From Trichosphaerium sp. ATCC 40318 (lineage: Eukaryota; Discosea; Flabellinia; Trichosidae), in assembly GCA_038496445.1 (NCBI GenBank), contig JALMLS010000510.1, positions 62,001 through 126,000 on the forward strand: DNA of 64,000 nucleotides, written 5' to 3'. Shown piece after piece: positions 1 through 11,073 of the stretch (position 1 is its first letter; every line of letters starts with the position of its first letter). Made by a program: the position numbers and the translations under genes. The notes under the pieces were generated by a model. The model was not told the origin of the DNA, made no database searches, and saw only the letters and a list, made by a program, of their open reading frames with translations.

Positions 1-139
1 GTGACGCTCAGATATTACTATTCCGACCTTAATATTACGAGAAAACGCAACTTCAACCGCTTTGGATTGTACTAACGCTGTACGGTAACCAAACGCAGGA
101 AAACGTGTAAGTAATAGTTGTAGTGGTAGAATAATCAAC
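1..139. other. Upstream spacer of the first F-box/LRR gene
   Basis: No ORF or RNA gene is visible. The stretch is probably the 5' flank and leader of the gene starting at 140; I see no clear TATA box or other core element. Confidence 0.3.
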
Positions 140-934
140 ATGAGTGCAAGTCCAGTAGAAAAGAGTGCAATATCGCTACTATCAATGCCAGTGGAGATAG
201 TTGTTTGTATTCTGAAGAAAGCTGACATAATTACAATGATGTCGGCGGCTTATACTTGCGATTTTTTATCACGTGTTGCACGTGGCCATTTAGTTTTTCC
301 TAATCGTCGTCCTCAAGTCTTATTGACAAGTTCTAAGCACATGAAGGAGATCTCGAATCTGATATCTTTGCCGTTTATTGACATTGTTTGCTATTTCGGA
401 ATGGTTGATGAAGACTTAAAGAGGCTGTCTGGTGCTACCTCTGTAAATCTTCGTTTCTGTAAGCGTATAAGTGATAGAGGTATATCATACCTTGCTGGTA
501 TTCATAAAATAGATCTGGCAGAGACTGATGTTTCTAATAAGGGTTTGAAAGCATTGGCAGGCGTTCACACTATAACTTTATCGAATTGTAAAAAAATTGG
601 TGATAAGGGTATAAAAGCACTTGCTGGAGTTCATACTATATATCTAGATCATACATCCATTACAGATAAGGGAATAAAGGCATTACAAGGAGTACAGAAG
701 ATTATATTAACTAACACGAAAGTTACAAACAAAGGAGTAAAATTTCTTGTTGGTGTGAAGTATATTGACGTTAGTTTCACTTCTGTAGATGGTAATGGTA
801 TTAAATACCTAGTAGGAGTACGTAAAGTTATTGCAAAAGGTACTACGATAAAAACAAAGGATATGTATCGCATCATTGGGTCATGTAAAGAACTTGTATT
901 ATCAAGTGGTGTTGTAACAAAAGACAACTTTTAA
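140..934 (+). CDS. F-box-like / leucine-rich-repeat protein (264 aa)
   Basis: Single-exon ORF. Residues about 13-50 (LLSMPVEIVVCILKKADI and on) fit an F-box, the Skp1-binding segment of SCF ubiquitin-ligase adaptors. From about residue 85 there are seven or so cysteine-containing-type LRRs of 21-22 residues, each with a G-V-H/Y-x-I-x-L core and an I/V-T-D-K-G-I-K-A-L end. By family knowledge the LRRs would bind substrate and the F-box would recruit the ligase; this is inference. The repeats are more diverged from one another than in the genes at 11.0 and 58.5 kb, so this looks like an older member. The start is the first ATG of the open frame and leaves a compact N-terminus ahead of the F-box. 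Confidence 0.75.
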   Translation: MSASPVEKSAISLLSMPVEIVVCILKKADIITMMSAAYTCDFLSRVARGHLVFPNRRPQVLLTSSKHMKEISNLISLPFIDIVCYFGMVDEDLKRLSGATSVNLRFCKRISDRGISYLAGIHKIDLAETDVSNKGLKALAGVHTITLSNCKKIGDKGIKALAGVHTIYLDHTSITDKGIKALQGVQKIILTNTKVTNKGVKFLVGVKYIDVSFTSVDGNGIKYLVGVRKVIAKGTTIKTKDMYRIIGSCKELVLSSGVVTKDNF

Positions 935-1328
935 TCAATAATAATGTAGTCCCCTTGATTCACTTACACGTGCTACAGTTCGTACCGTGTTTAAGTTGTT
1001 CGTTCAAACTACATTAAACGTGCACTAGAGAATAGCAACAATCTCTTACGACACTGTTCGCAGCATTGAGTGGAGCGGCTGCGAAAAAAAACGAATCACT
1101 ATTTTTACAACAGTGCCAAGATACATAGTAACAATCACATGTCTTATTTTCTAACCAAAAAAACTCCGCCTACCGATTTCATTATCCAATACATAGCACC
1201 ATTAGCATCCCTTCTACAACGGGTCTTTTTTAGACCATACACGCACAAAATCACAATCCATCTTAAAGATTTTTAACCATATCTTTATTATATCTCGCCT
1301 TTAACCACCAGAGCACACACAACTAAAA
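935..1328. other. Intergenic spacer
   Basis: No convincing gene. A 68-codon open frame inside it has low-complexity composition and no recognisable domain. One CACGTG lies near 967. Confidence 0.3.
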
Positions 1329-3200
1329 ATGAAGGTTATTTTACTCCTAGCAGCATTACTGCTGTTTTTTGTATCAGCACAAGAGATTCTAGATGATTTT
1401 ACAGACTTTGGACAGCTAACAGCAAGCGCAGATGGCCAAACAGTCGAAGAAACTGTCAGTGGACCTGGTATTCTTGGGGGATCGCGTCTAATGGAGGTTA
1501 CAAAAGTTTCTGGTGGTTCAACCTCTTTAGAAGTATCCTGTACTACTGTAGCTGGCTTTTTCGCTCTTAGTACAGATGTAACTGTTATTGGTGGTTGTCA
1601 ACTTACCTACGCTGGTCCTTCAGGGACAGGCTTCAGTCCACCTATTAATTTCTTACAATACGGTTGTGGTACGCATAAGAAGAAGTACTTCGCTCAAAAA
1701 GAGCGTCACAGAGTGTTTTTTTTTAGTCTCGAACGAAAAATCTTTTGAGATTTTTTTTTTTGTGCGCACGTGATTTTCGCACTTTGGGTTGTATTTTCTG
1801 ATCTTTTTTAGATTGCTGGAATATGCGTATTTTAGAGTCAGATAATAATGTTGGACTTGAAGTTGTAGCGAGAAGTGCTACAGCAGGTGATTTGATTAGT
1901 GCTTTTACTCTAGAAGTCGATATTGCTGAACCAACCGATGTATGTTTGCCTTTTGATACATCAATTGAGAATTATCAAAATATCGATCAAGTAGACTTTA
2001 CAGTTAATGGAAACGTTGCTAATGTTGATGTTAACCTTAACTACGTATGTTGTCAACCATCTCTATCTTGCTAGTACGTCAAACACAGTCAAAAAAAACT
2101 GAATGAAAAATGTCACAGAAAAAAACCAACAAACCGTTTTTTTTTTCAGCCTCCAAGATTCCTCCTTCCTCAGGAATTCTTTTTTGGTTGTCTATATCTC
2201 CGATGGTAGTACTTATTCATTGTTATAGTCACTCTATTGATCCACTCTTCGGCGCTGATCTAGACAACTTAGCACCTGGAAATACAATCAAATTGACACT
2301 CACTTGCCTAAACTACATCTCAATTCCAGCTGGTTTAGAAAGACTCCGAGCTTCATTCCCTTTTGATTCATCTATTGGTACAATGGACTCAGCCACAATA
2401 ATGTGCACTGGCGCTCGCGTAATCTCATACTCCGAAAAATCACGTGCTAAAGATTTATTAATAGGCAAACGGACAAACAGTCGCAAACAATGCCCTTGAA
2501 TTTAACAGCGAACTTGCTGATGGCGAACAAGTAACTTGCATGGTAAACGTTAACTTGTCTGGATCTGGAGACATAGATGATATTCAAGCTCGTATTCTCA
2601 CAGACAGAAGCGAACCAAACCATCCTATTCTATCTCACGCTATGGGAGACAGGTGCGTGACTTATACACTTTTTTTTTACCTAAAGTTTGTACTTGTAGG
2701 TCTGGAACACCTGATTTCTGCAATCCTCCTGTTTCTTCTTCCCTTATAGTGCAAAACCCTCCAACAACGTTACCTCCAACCACACTTCCTCCTACAACGT
2801 TGCCTCCTACAACACTTCCTCCAACGACACTCCCTCCAACAACGCTTCCTCCTACAACCTTGCCTCCAACTACTTTGCCTCCAACTACACTTCCTCCTAC
2901 AACACTCCCACCTACAACTTTACCTCCAACTGCTAGAGAGACAGTTTGTGTTTCCCCTCGCATCATTAATGGAGAGTGCGAGTACGTGATGACCAACACT
3001 TAAAACAAAAAAAACTGCCTGTACTACTTTTTGCTTACTTTTTTTTTTTTAGCTGTCAGACTTTCCCATGTTCTACGTATCCTGATGGTTCAATCCATTG
3101 TGAAACTAGTGAATGGTACTGCTGGTTCATAACAAGAGTACCTACTTCAGGTCGCTTCAGAGTATCTTACCGTGGACACATGTGCTACTGTGACATTTAA
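1329..3200 (+). CDS. Secreted Thr/Pro-rich, Cys-rich protein (multi-exon)
   Basis: Exon 1 (1329-1668) opens with a clear signal peptide (MKVILLLAALLLFFVSAQ) followed by a beta-rich sequence. Exon 2 begins at 1812 in frame. A middle exon is read from about 2232, then a short intron starts near 2419 (it contains TCACGTG), then an exon from about 2468 to 2652. The next exon holds a roughly 185-base tract (about 2756-2940) of tandem PPTTL codons, a mucin-like stalk that would be O-glycosylated. The last exon (about 3051-3200) encodes a 50-residue segment with many cysteines, ending at TAA. No GPI or membrane tail is visible, so the product is probably secreted or held by its Cys-rich end. The junction between about 2043 and 2231 is unresolved: none of the donor/acceptor pairs I tried is fully convincing. 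No known family recognised; it shares layout with the genes at 12.5 and 31.3 kb. Confidence 0.65.
2756..2940 (+). repeat. Tandem PPTTL-coding tract
   Basis: About a dozen 15-base units of the type CCTCCAACAACACTT, coding Pro-Pro-Thr-Thr-Leu, with synonymous variation between units. The unit number is likely to vary between strains. Confidence 0.85.
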
Positions 3201-3395
3201 ACAAAAAAGCAACACGTGAATCAAGACACATCTAAAACCCTTTCTCGTATCATTCAAAAAAAACCCACAACACTAATCGTTGCTTATGTTTGTTACTGAA
3301 ATAAAGTGGTATCCGTTGCACTAATCATTTGAGGCATTACATAGTGAGAAAAACGCAAAGCAGTGAGTGGAAAAAAATGTTGTAAGTTTTTTTTT

Positions 3396-5984
3396 TTATA
3401 GTTCTTCTTTCTTTGATGCTGTTTCGCTTTCAAGATTCTCTCTTAAGAACTGTACAATAGGCTCAAGTTGTAGTTCACCTTCATATTTGATAGGTGTAGT
3501 TTTATCTTCATTTGATAGAAGAACGATTGTAGGAAAGTAGATAACACCATGCTTGGTTTTGAGCTAATTCTAAAAGTCAAAAAAAAAAAAAAAAGAAAAA
3601 AAATCTCATGTTCTTTGGCGTACCTCTTCGTCTTGTGTGGCTGTTACGATCACATTTTTATTTACTCTGTTAATAACAAGAGCCAATTGCTTCATTAGAG
3701 GAGCAGCACGAACAGCTTCAGTTGTGTTCATGTCATAATGATAAACGAGAACATCCTTTGTATTTTCGATGACATTTTCTTCATAATTTTCCTTGAAAGA
3801 AAAAAATAAGTCACAACTGATTTCTCCATTCAATCATAAATAATTTTCTCTTCGTACCTCTGTTAGTACTTCAACAGCATCAACAAATGAGAAAAGATTC
3901 TTTTCTAGTGTTTTATCCTTATACCCTTGGATCCATGACTTAAGATTTGCTGAAGTTATTTTTTTTTGGTCACTTGGGAAAAAATACTCTTCACCACCCA
4001 TAGGATCAAGAAGTCTGTTAAAACACGTGTTAGTATCAAGTACGTGAATACTTAAAAATCGTTTAGAATACTACATACCCGAATACAGGCATCTGAGATG
4101 AAACAATACCAACACTAAAGATGAACTCATCGTAATGTGCTGAATCAACAAGAACGCAGTTGATTCCTTCAATTTTTTGCTTTGCTATAGCCTTGAAGGC
4201 AGAAAAAGCTTTCTGATGAGCAGATACTTGTTTAGAGTCTGTAAACAAGAGAAGGGAAGCAACATTTCTTTCCCAGAAACCGAAAGTGTTGAACTTTGTT
4301 AAAAGAACCCATAAAGATCTTTTACTTGAAACAAACCATGAAGACAGATCGTCGAATGTAAGTTCACCACCATCTTCCTCATAAATGGTTGTCTTCTCAT
4401 TTGGTTTTATTAAAGCGATTTGACCGTTTCTTTTCAATTTAAATCTAAAAGACAAGTATATAAGTGATAAAGAAGGATCACTTTTTTGGATATTTTTTTT
4501 TCATCAACTTTTTTCAAAAAAAAATTTCAAAGAGACACCAAAGCAAGGGTTGACAGAGTCAAGGAGGTACAAAATTTTTGTGTCAATATAAAGTTAAATG
4601 TATTGGTAATAGGGTTTTTATGTATATTTGGTTTGCTGGTGATGTGTACTTGTAAGAAGAGATCGAAAAAGAAAAAAAAATAGTGCGCACGATTTAGCAA
4701 CTTTTGCATCAGTTGTTGCACCGAATACTTGGTCAAGTTGATGCGCTCTGGCAAGTTTTTTGTATGTATCATACGCTAAAAACATATAAATACGTAGAAT
4801 AGGGATTGATAAAAAGAGGTAGTACCTGGATTGTCTTCAAAAGATGAAAAGTAGCCCACAACCTTAACAGCAATTGGTGCTTTAAGGAACGCTTGCTTTG
4901 ATGCTTTAGAACCAATGCTAACAACAGCTGGTTGAGTAGCAAGTGATGTAACATAATCCAAAAGAACTTGAGGCATACGTTGCCCACGGAAGGATCTAGC
5001 ATTACCATCTCGGATGCTACAAAACGAAAAATCAAAAAAAGTCGAAAAAAAAAATAAAATCGAAAAAAAAAAAAGGTTCTCTTGAGCATCTCCTACTACT
5101 TTATACGTACGCAACGATTCCTGGCATATCAGAGTAGTATATAACCTCCTATTAGAAGATATTAATAATGTCAAAAACCAGGAAAAACGTGACAATCAAA
5201 TCATTTCAGAAAAACTTTTTTCGGGTACAAGTTGATGTTCTAAAGGCGAAACAGGAATTGTTTGCCAGAAACAGACGCGATTTTGAAAGAAATAAAAAAC
5301 AAAACTGAAGGAATGGCCTCAGAATCTCTTTTAAAGTCCAAATACGTACAATAGCGTTAGAAAAGACCATGTAGAAAACCTCAGCAGACATCTTGACGTA
5401 TGCTACGTTTAGTTTGGCTTGGTCTGTACGTTGTTTGACCTAAACCGTTGAATACGCGTTAGCAAACACGTCATAATATGAAATTGATACGAAGAAGCTG
5501 TTTGGTGAAGGATTGTTGAGAAAAGTTTTCCTTCAGTCAAGAAAAAAGCCACGTCACGCCCTGTGTTTGTAGTAGAAAAAGAGTGTTTGTGGCGTTGTAC
5601 TGAACAACAAAAAACACGTTCATTTTTCTGATGCTCGCTGCGCTATGAAAGTAATATGATACACTGCAGAGCGATTTTGATGGGTTTGGGAAGTGTCTGG
5701 ATTCGTACTTGGTTTAACATCATTACTAAGCGCTCAGAACTTGGTATATGCTTTGGTTCTTCTCCTTTAACGCTAGAATATGTTAGTATGTTTACCTTGA
5801 ATCAAACAGCGACAAGCCGCTACTCAACGTTAAAACTTGCTGTAACGTACACAAGGGCTACGATAAGATCTTTCTTCTTTGCCAGCTTTTCATACTCGCC
5901 AATAGTGACAAAGTTAATACCTCCAGCGGCAGCGCTTAGTGCTACAAAAAGGCCCAACGCAGCGAGAACTACTAGTGTACGCAT
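3396..5984 (-). CDS. PDI-family protein lacking the CxxC active site
   Basis: Multi-exon, about 450-480 aa. The N-terminus (MRTLVVLAALGLFVALSAAA) is an ER signal peptide. The first thioredoxin-like domain reads up to LIVALV and then VKGEEPKHIPSSE where a classic PDI has WCGHC, so the redox cysteines are absent. It continues through MPGIVAIRDGNARSFRGQ, the PDI cis-Pro/beta-strand region, into further thioredoxin-like domains around NPAYDTYKKLARAHQLDQVF and DVLVYHYDMNTTEAVRAA, also without CxxC. The C-terminus is KKEEL, a plausible KDEL-like ER-retrieval tail. Exons join with GTACGT-type donors, including a short exon at about 5717-5777. By family it should be an ER chaperone or binding-type PDI (as ERp29 or Wind) rather than an oxidoreductase. 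It is divergent from the tiny ORF at 6053, about 70 bases away. Confidence 0.75.
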
Positions 5985-6052
5985 CGTAAGGGTAACACAA
6001 CAAAGAAACGTTAAGTGAGCTATCCTTACGCAACAGCTTTCTACTTGGTCAT

Positions 6053-6206
6053 ATGAGTACACCAGAGCCGGATAATGACTATTACGGTACTGTTATGCTG
6101 TTAACGTCATCTTATTTTTAGTACAGACTATAACGACGCAGATAGTCAATTAGACTCTTACGAAGATCAAATAAGCACCGCTGTTAGTATTCATCAAATG
6201 TTGTAA
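6053..6206 (+). CDS. Putative 37-aa Tyr/Asp-rich microprotein (two exons)
   Basis: An ATG at 6053 opens MSTPEPDNDYY; a short intron (GT near 6087, AG at about 6126) joins it to DYNDADSQLDSYEDQ and on, ending at TAA 6204-6206. The product is acidic, Tyr/Asp/Ser-rich and has no membrane segment. The splice is my inference; unspliced, the frame ends early. Its likeness in composition to the ORF directly downstream is the main reason to list it. No family recognised. Confidence 0.3.
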
Positions 6207-6249
6207 TCAACTTTAACTGCAAAAGTAGGCAAACGCATACTCTAGCTTC

Positions 6250-6393
6250 ATGGAAGACTATAAAGATTATTCGAACGAAAAAGACACTTATTTATCAACT
6301 TATGGTGACAATGACACGTATTCCTCAGGATACTCAGATTGCGGCAGTGAGAGCGACTCGGAGCTTAAAAAGGACGGAAAGAAGAAAAGGTGA
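6250..6393 (+). CDS. Putative 47-aa Tyr/Asp/Ser-rich microprotein
   Basis: An uninterrupted ORF, MEDYKDYSNEKDTYLSTYGD and on, ending in a lysine-rich tail (ELKKDGKKKR) and TGA. It is acidic and Tyr/Ser-rich with a basic C-terminus, resembling the preceding 37-aa ORF in composition. It lies 31 bases ahead of the CLU gene start, so it could instead be an upstream ORF in that gene's leader. No known domain. Confidence 0.35.
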   Translation: MEDYKDYSNEKDTYLSTYGDNDTYSSGYSDCGSESDSELKKDGKKKR

Positions 6394-6424
6394 CAGGCCA
6401 ACGCTCACCAAAATATTCTAAAAT

Positions 6425-9400
6425 ATGTTTGTAAGGAACAGCAACGCTCAGTATACATCAAACGTGTGGAATACAGAGTTTCAATCAGCAATTGCTGATA
6501 TTACTCGACTACCCGAGTTAGCGGCTACTATTACGTACAGCGAACGAGAGAAGATATGGCATCGCCTTGCAAGCTTATCCGAGGTAAACAACGTTCAGAA
6601 AAGAAGAAAAAACGTGTAAACGAAAAAAGATTTTGTTGTGACTTGCTTTTCTTCTCATTACTCACTTACCTGCTTCTCTTCAGGACTTCATCTATGCTGC
6701 ATCTCAGTACGGAAAGATAATAATCAGCGAGGTTGCTTTACCACCTGAACATAAGGTTAGTCAGTTATGAAATTGGTGAAACGTCAATTGACTTTTTTTT
6801 TTTTTCTTCAAGTTTTTATCAAGATTTCCATAAGAAACGCTTGATACCTTTTTTATTTATCATTTATTTAGACTATAAAACCTGCTAAACTTTCAGGCAT
6901 CGCTGGTGGTGAGAAGTATATCGGTACGCTTAAAGTCAGCCTGTTATTGTTATATTTTTTCTAATACATTTTGACTTGTTTTCCGTTTTACTCACGTTAG
7001 TCAACTAGTTATTTCGCCAGTTATTTTTCGCTCCTCAAGCACTTCATTTGTATCTTTGTATGCATTGGAGCACTTACAACGAAAAAAATAACTGGCAAAC
7101 CAACGGTTGCTAACGTGAGTGAAATGGATAATTTTTATTTTTTACTTACATTCGCATGGTATAGTTAATGGTATTCTCTTCAAATTCGCTGTGGATGTTA
7201 TAAATCTATTTGGTGGCAACGAATTAGGAGCATCAAAGGTAGGAACCCCTTGTTATTTATGAAAATGTATTCAAGTCTTTTTTTTCTTTCCAAACTGTTA
7301 ACGTGATTTTTTTTTGACTTCCTCATTTCCAGGTCGCTTCTCATGATTTACTTTGCCTCAATAATTACTTCCACTGTGCAGTTGAAGGATTACATTACCC
7401 AATGAGTTGTATAGTAGATTATAGAGGTAACATCTTGGCCGCTTTACTTTTCTTCTCAACAGTTGTTTGAAAGCTTTGTTTATACGTTGACTTTAGGCTT
7501 TCGTTTGACAGCAATGAGCCTCCTACCTATCCATAAAGATAGTCAGGTACTTTTCTAATCTATTAGAAGTTATTTACGTTGTCACTTAGGTGTACGGAAG
7601 CTTTAATGCTGCTCAAACAGTTGAAAGCTCAAACAAAGAACTTAATAAAAAAATGAAGGAGTGTGGCGATATATTGAACCTTAAGACGCATATAATTGTA
7701 GAAAAGTCTAAAACCAATATAAACCCAGTTACTGTAGACAGTGCAGTTGATGTAGAAGGTCATCTAGGATTGGTACAACACAACCTCATCGAACTTTGTT
7801 TTTTGTTTAGTATTTTGTGCTCACTTTTTTTTTAATAGGATGGCAAGTTCTACCTACTGGGTAAGTTTTGAGACTTAGTTATACTGATTTACGAATATTA
7901 ATCGCATTCAAAATAGATTTTAGTAGAGCATTCCCACCTCAGGACACCAAGACTCATCCGTACGAAAAAACTTCGTTTTTTTTTATATTCTTCAGCTAAC
8001 CATTCCTAGAATAAAACTTGGTCATCTGTTCCGTATGCTTAGACCAGAACTAGTTCAAGCAAATGACGTGGTAAGTGTATATTCACGAATAGAGCTTATT
8101 ACGGAGTACATTCCTTGCTAAGTATGATAGCCCCTTAACTCAGATGCTCAATCTCGGTTCTTGTTCATAAAACAACGAGATGTGGACTTAACACCTCAAG
8201 ACTTGGCTTTGAAGAAGAAGATTCTCGCACAAAATGAACAAGATAACAAAGATATAAAAGAAGTAACACAGTAAGGATATATTTGATGTTAATTGCCTAT
8301 TTCTGACGGGTTTTCTTACTGAAGAAAATTGTTGACAAAGAATGTACCTATTCTTGCTTCAAAACTGCTCGAAATCACAAAAGACCTGCCAGAAAAAGAA
8401 CTCAAGATTGTCTTTTTTGATTGTCTTGCATTTATTGTACATTATTATGGAGTAAATATTAGATTTCTTGGATGTGTAAGACGTGCTATGCCTGCAAAAG
8501 AAGAGGTACGACAGACTAGTTTTGAATTTTCGAAGTGGGTCATTTTTTGCTCTTTTGTGCGCTTCCTCATGCCTATTAAGCAATGGCGTATGATGCTACT
8601 TCTTGAGATGATATCTAGAGTGATTAAGAACCAATTGAATCAACTCTTAAGGCACGTGTAACAAAGAGGAGTTTTTGAGAGGAAAAAAGAATCCAAGAAT
8701 CTTCTGATTTTTTTGTAAGGTTGGAGATGCGTCGATTGGCATACACAGGTCAAGGTCCTTATGTCAGTCTTGTAGTTTATTATCTAAATCTTGTATTCGG
8801 AGCTTCTGAACGATCTACAGGTAAGTAATCCATCCACATTCTTTGGCGCTCAACAACTGTCCGAAAAAAAGTTTTAATGTTTTTTTAGAGTATTGGAAGA
8901 CAAAGTTAACACCTTACCTTAAATTCCATTTTATGGATGCTATTGATGATAGTGAGTCTGATAATCTCAAAGTGAAATTAGTTTCGTTTAAGGTATGTTT
9001 AATTAGTGCTTGAAGGAGCGAAAGCAATCCGAGCTGTTGTACTATTTTTTTTTCCTCGCATTTGTTTTTCTCTGCTATAAATACACTAACAGATTTCTTT
9101 AAGATGTGGAATACAAATGCATTATGTGTATTGTATAAAAAATTTGTTAAAATCCATCCTATGAAGTTTAATGGGACGACAGCACGTCAGTTTAGGTACA
9201 GCTTATTTCCATTTTTTTTTCTTTTTTTCTCACCTGTGATAGTACTACCCCTTCTCTATTTCAAGTGTCAATGCCATTTGATCCAATGGATTTGGTTTCA
9301 ATTGATGAAAAAGTTAAAAAAATGCAGATAATTGCACACTCTCAAGGTACACGTGACAATTGGTTTTTTTCATCTGAATTGGAGGGTTTTTTTTTGTTTT

Positions 9401-10634
9401 CTTTTTTTTTGATCCGAAAATAGATTCATCACGTGATTTAGTTAATGTTTTTTGTTCATGTTGTTGCTGTGGAGGTTTTTAACTATTAAATAGGTGTTAT
9501 TAGAAGGATGAGAGCTAGTGCTATAACAAAAAACAGAGGTAAAAAATATGCCATGAGTATTTACAACAAGTCTTTGGAAATGGTAAGTTTTGGTTTTTTA
9601 GCCTTCAACTTTCTTGTGACTTCAATAATTACTTTACAAATCTACAACGAATTGAAAAGGTCACAGAATAGTCATTTTTTTTGCGTTAAATATGCACCAC
9701 AGTTGGTTTCTTACACATCAAAACAGCTCGAAGAACTTGAACTCTTTTTGAAAAAAAAAAACCTGCTTATCTCCCTTTATCTTACCCTTGTTTTCGGTCA
9801 GTTTGTTGAAAGTTTGAGAGGTATTCCTAGAGACCAACGTACATTACGTAATGCAGGTACACAACCACTTTTACAAGGCTGATAAAGCCAATCATTATCA
9901 TTTTGTTCTTACTTTGTTTCAGCTGATGTTTGTCATCACTTGGACTACATATCGCTTGCAACAATGTTGTACAAACTTGCCATTGATGTAGAACCAAGTA
10001 CGTTTATTCTACACAACATTATATTCATTACAAATACCATAAGCAAAGCTCAAAATCTTCACGCTTTAAATTGTTCTTTGTAATGTTAATTTTTTTTCAA
10101 AGCGGACTGTGTGACGTTGTACAAATACGCCTATTTTCTTCATATGGTTACAGGTGATAAAGAACAAGCAGAGATATTCTATAAGAAATCAATAGAGAAT
10201 GGACCTACAATAGGTGCACTTCTTAATTATGCATCTTTCTGCATCTCAAACAAAGTACGAACCCAAACCAACAAAAAAAAAAATTAAGTTGCGTGCCCTT
10301 CGCTTAACTCGCCTTGTTTTAGCGGTTGGATGATGCAGAACAGTTGTTCAAGATTACTATTACAGGGTTCTCTCAGAGTGAAGAAGCGTTGCACCATTAT
10401 GCACGTTTTCTTGAGTTAACAGGAGACTATAAACAAGCTGATGTTTATTATGCTTCTTCTGTTAAAGGAAAACATGCTCAGAATATGGCATACCTTGAAC
10501 GTTATGCTACATTCCTACAAGAACGTATAAATGACCAAGTACGCGCTGATGAGTACTGGGCTAGATATCATACACAGAAACAAAAGAAACATGCAAGTTT
10601 TTCTTCTAGTTTCCGCCTAGATGCAACTCATTAG
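6425..10634 (+). CDS. CLU-domain protein with C-terminal TPR-like repeats
   Basis: Many short exons. The N-terminal exon runs from MFVRNSNAQYTSNVWNTEFQ to LASLSE. The CLU domain follows: KLSGIAGGEKYI, FGGNELGASK, VASHDLLCLNNYFHCAVEGL, IVDYRGFRLTAMSLLPI, VYGSFNAAQTVESSNKELNK, VEGHLGL, DGKFYLLDFSRAFPPQDT, LGHLFRMLRPELV. These match the clustered-mitochondria core (yeast Clu1, fly clueless), which in known members binds mRNAs for mitochondrial proteins. After about 8.3 kb come helical exons, then TPR-like units with alternating small and aromatic residues (KLAIDVEPT, GDKEQAEIFYKKSIENGP, LTGDYKQADVYYASSV). The model stops at TAG near 10634. An alternative last exon accepted at 10696, reading YHYTKRQVWEV and on to 10903, is possible. 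One intron (about 6926-7164) is longer than the rest and carries a hairpin. Divergent from family members in the C-terminal half. Confidence 0.75.
6983..7127. repeat. Hairpin (MITE-like) element inside a CLU intron
   Basis: Two imperfect arms of about 55-60 bases face each other around a loop of roughly 25 bases. Matching blocks include ACTCACGTTAG with CTAACGTGAGT, and GCCAGTTATTTTTCG with CGAAAAAAATAACTGGC. The host intron is about 240 bases, several times the usual size, which fits insertion of a short palindromic element. No coding capacity. Confidence 0.6.
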
Positions 10635-11073
10635 AATACAACAACAAAAAAAATAAACAAAAAAAAAACTATTCAAAAACATTTGACTTGTTTCAGTATC
10701 ACTACACAAAGCGGCAAGTATGGGAAGTTCAAAAACATAAGAATCAACCATTGCTTAACATACTCCACGCATCTTCAATTGCTGTCACAGAAGATATGTC
10801 TTGGCTAATTCAAAGACAAGCTATGCCTACCGTACAACAAATGAAAAATTCACAGTTAATTAATTTGACTAAAATAGTTGCGTTTTGTATCAAGTCGTAC
10901 TGACACAGTAAGAAAGTGCGAGTGTACGAGTATAAGCTAAGTCTGCACGTGATCTAAAAACAACTTGACTTAAACACAGGCTTTGAATCACGCCATTGTT
11001 TTAAAGAAAATCACGTGCCAGTAAAGGATCACGTGCAAATATAATAACTAGGTACCTTTTACGAGACGATATT
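10635..11073. other. Spacer with possible alternative 3' exon and duplicated leader
   Basis: The first part may hold an alternative last exon of the CLU gene (about 10697-10903, open frame ending TGA). From about 10981 to the ATG at 11074 the sequence is nearly the same as 15817-15900, showing that the leader was duplicated along with the LRR gene. Three CACGTG sites lie at about 10946, 11011 and 11027; two of the three are kept or partly kept in the other copy. Confidence 0.45.
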
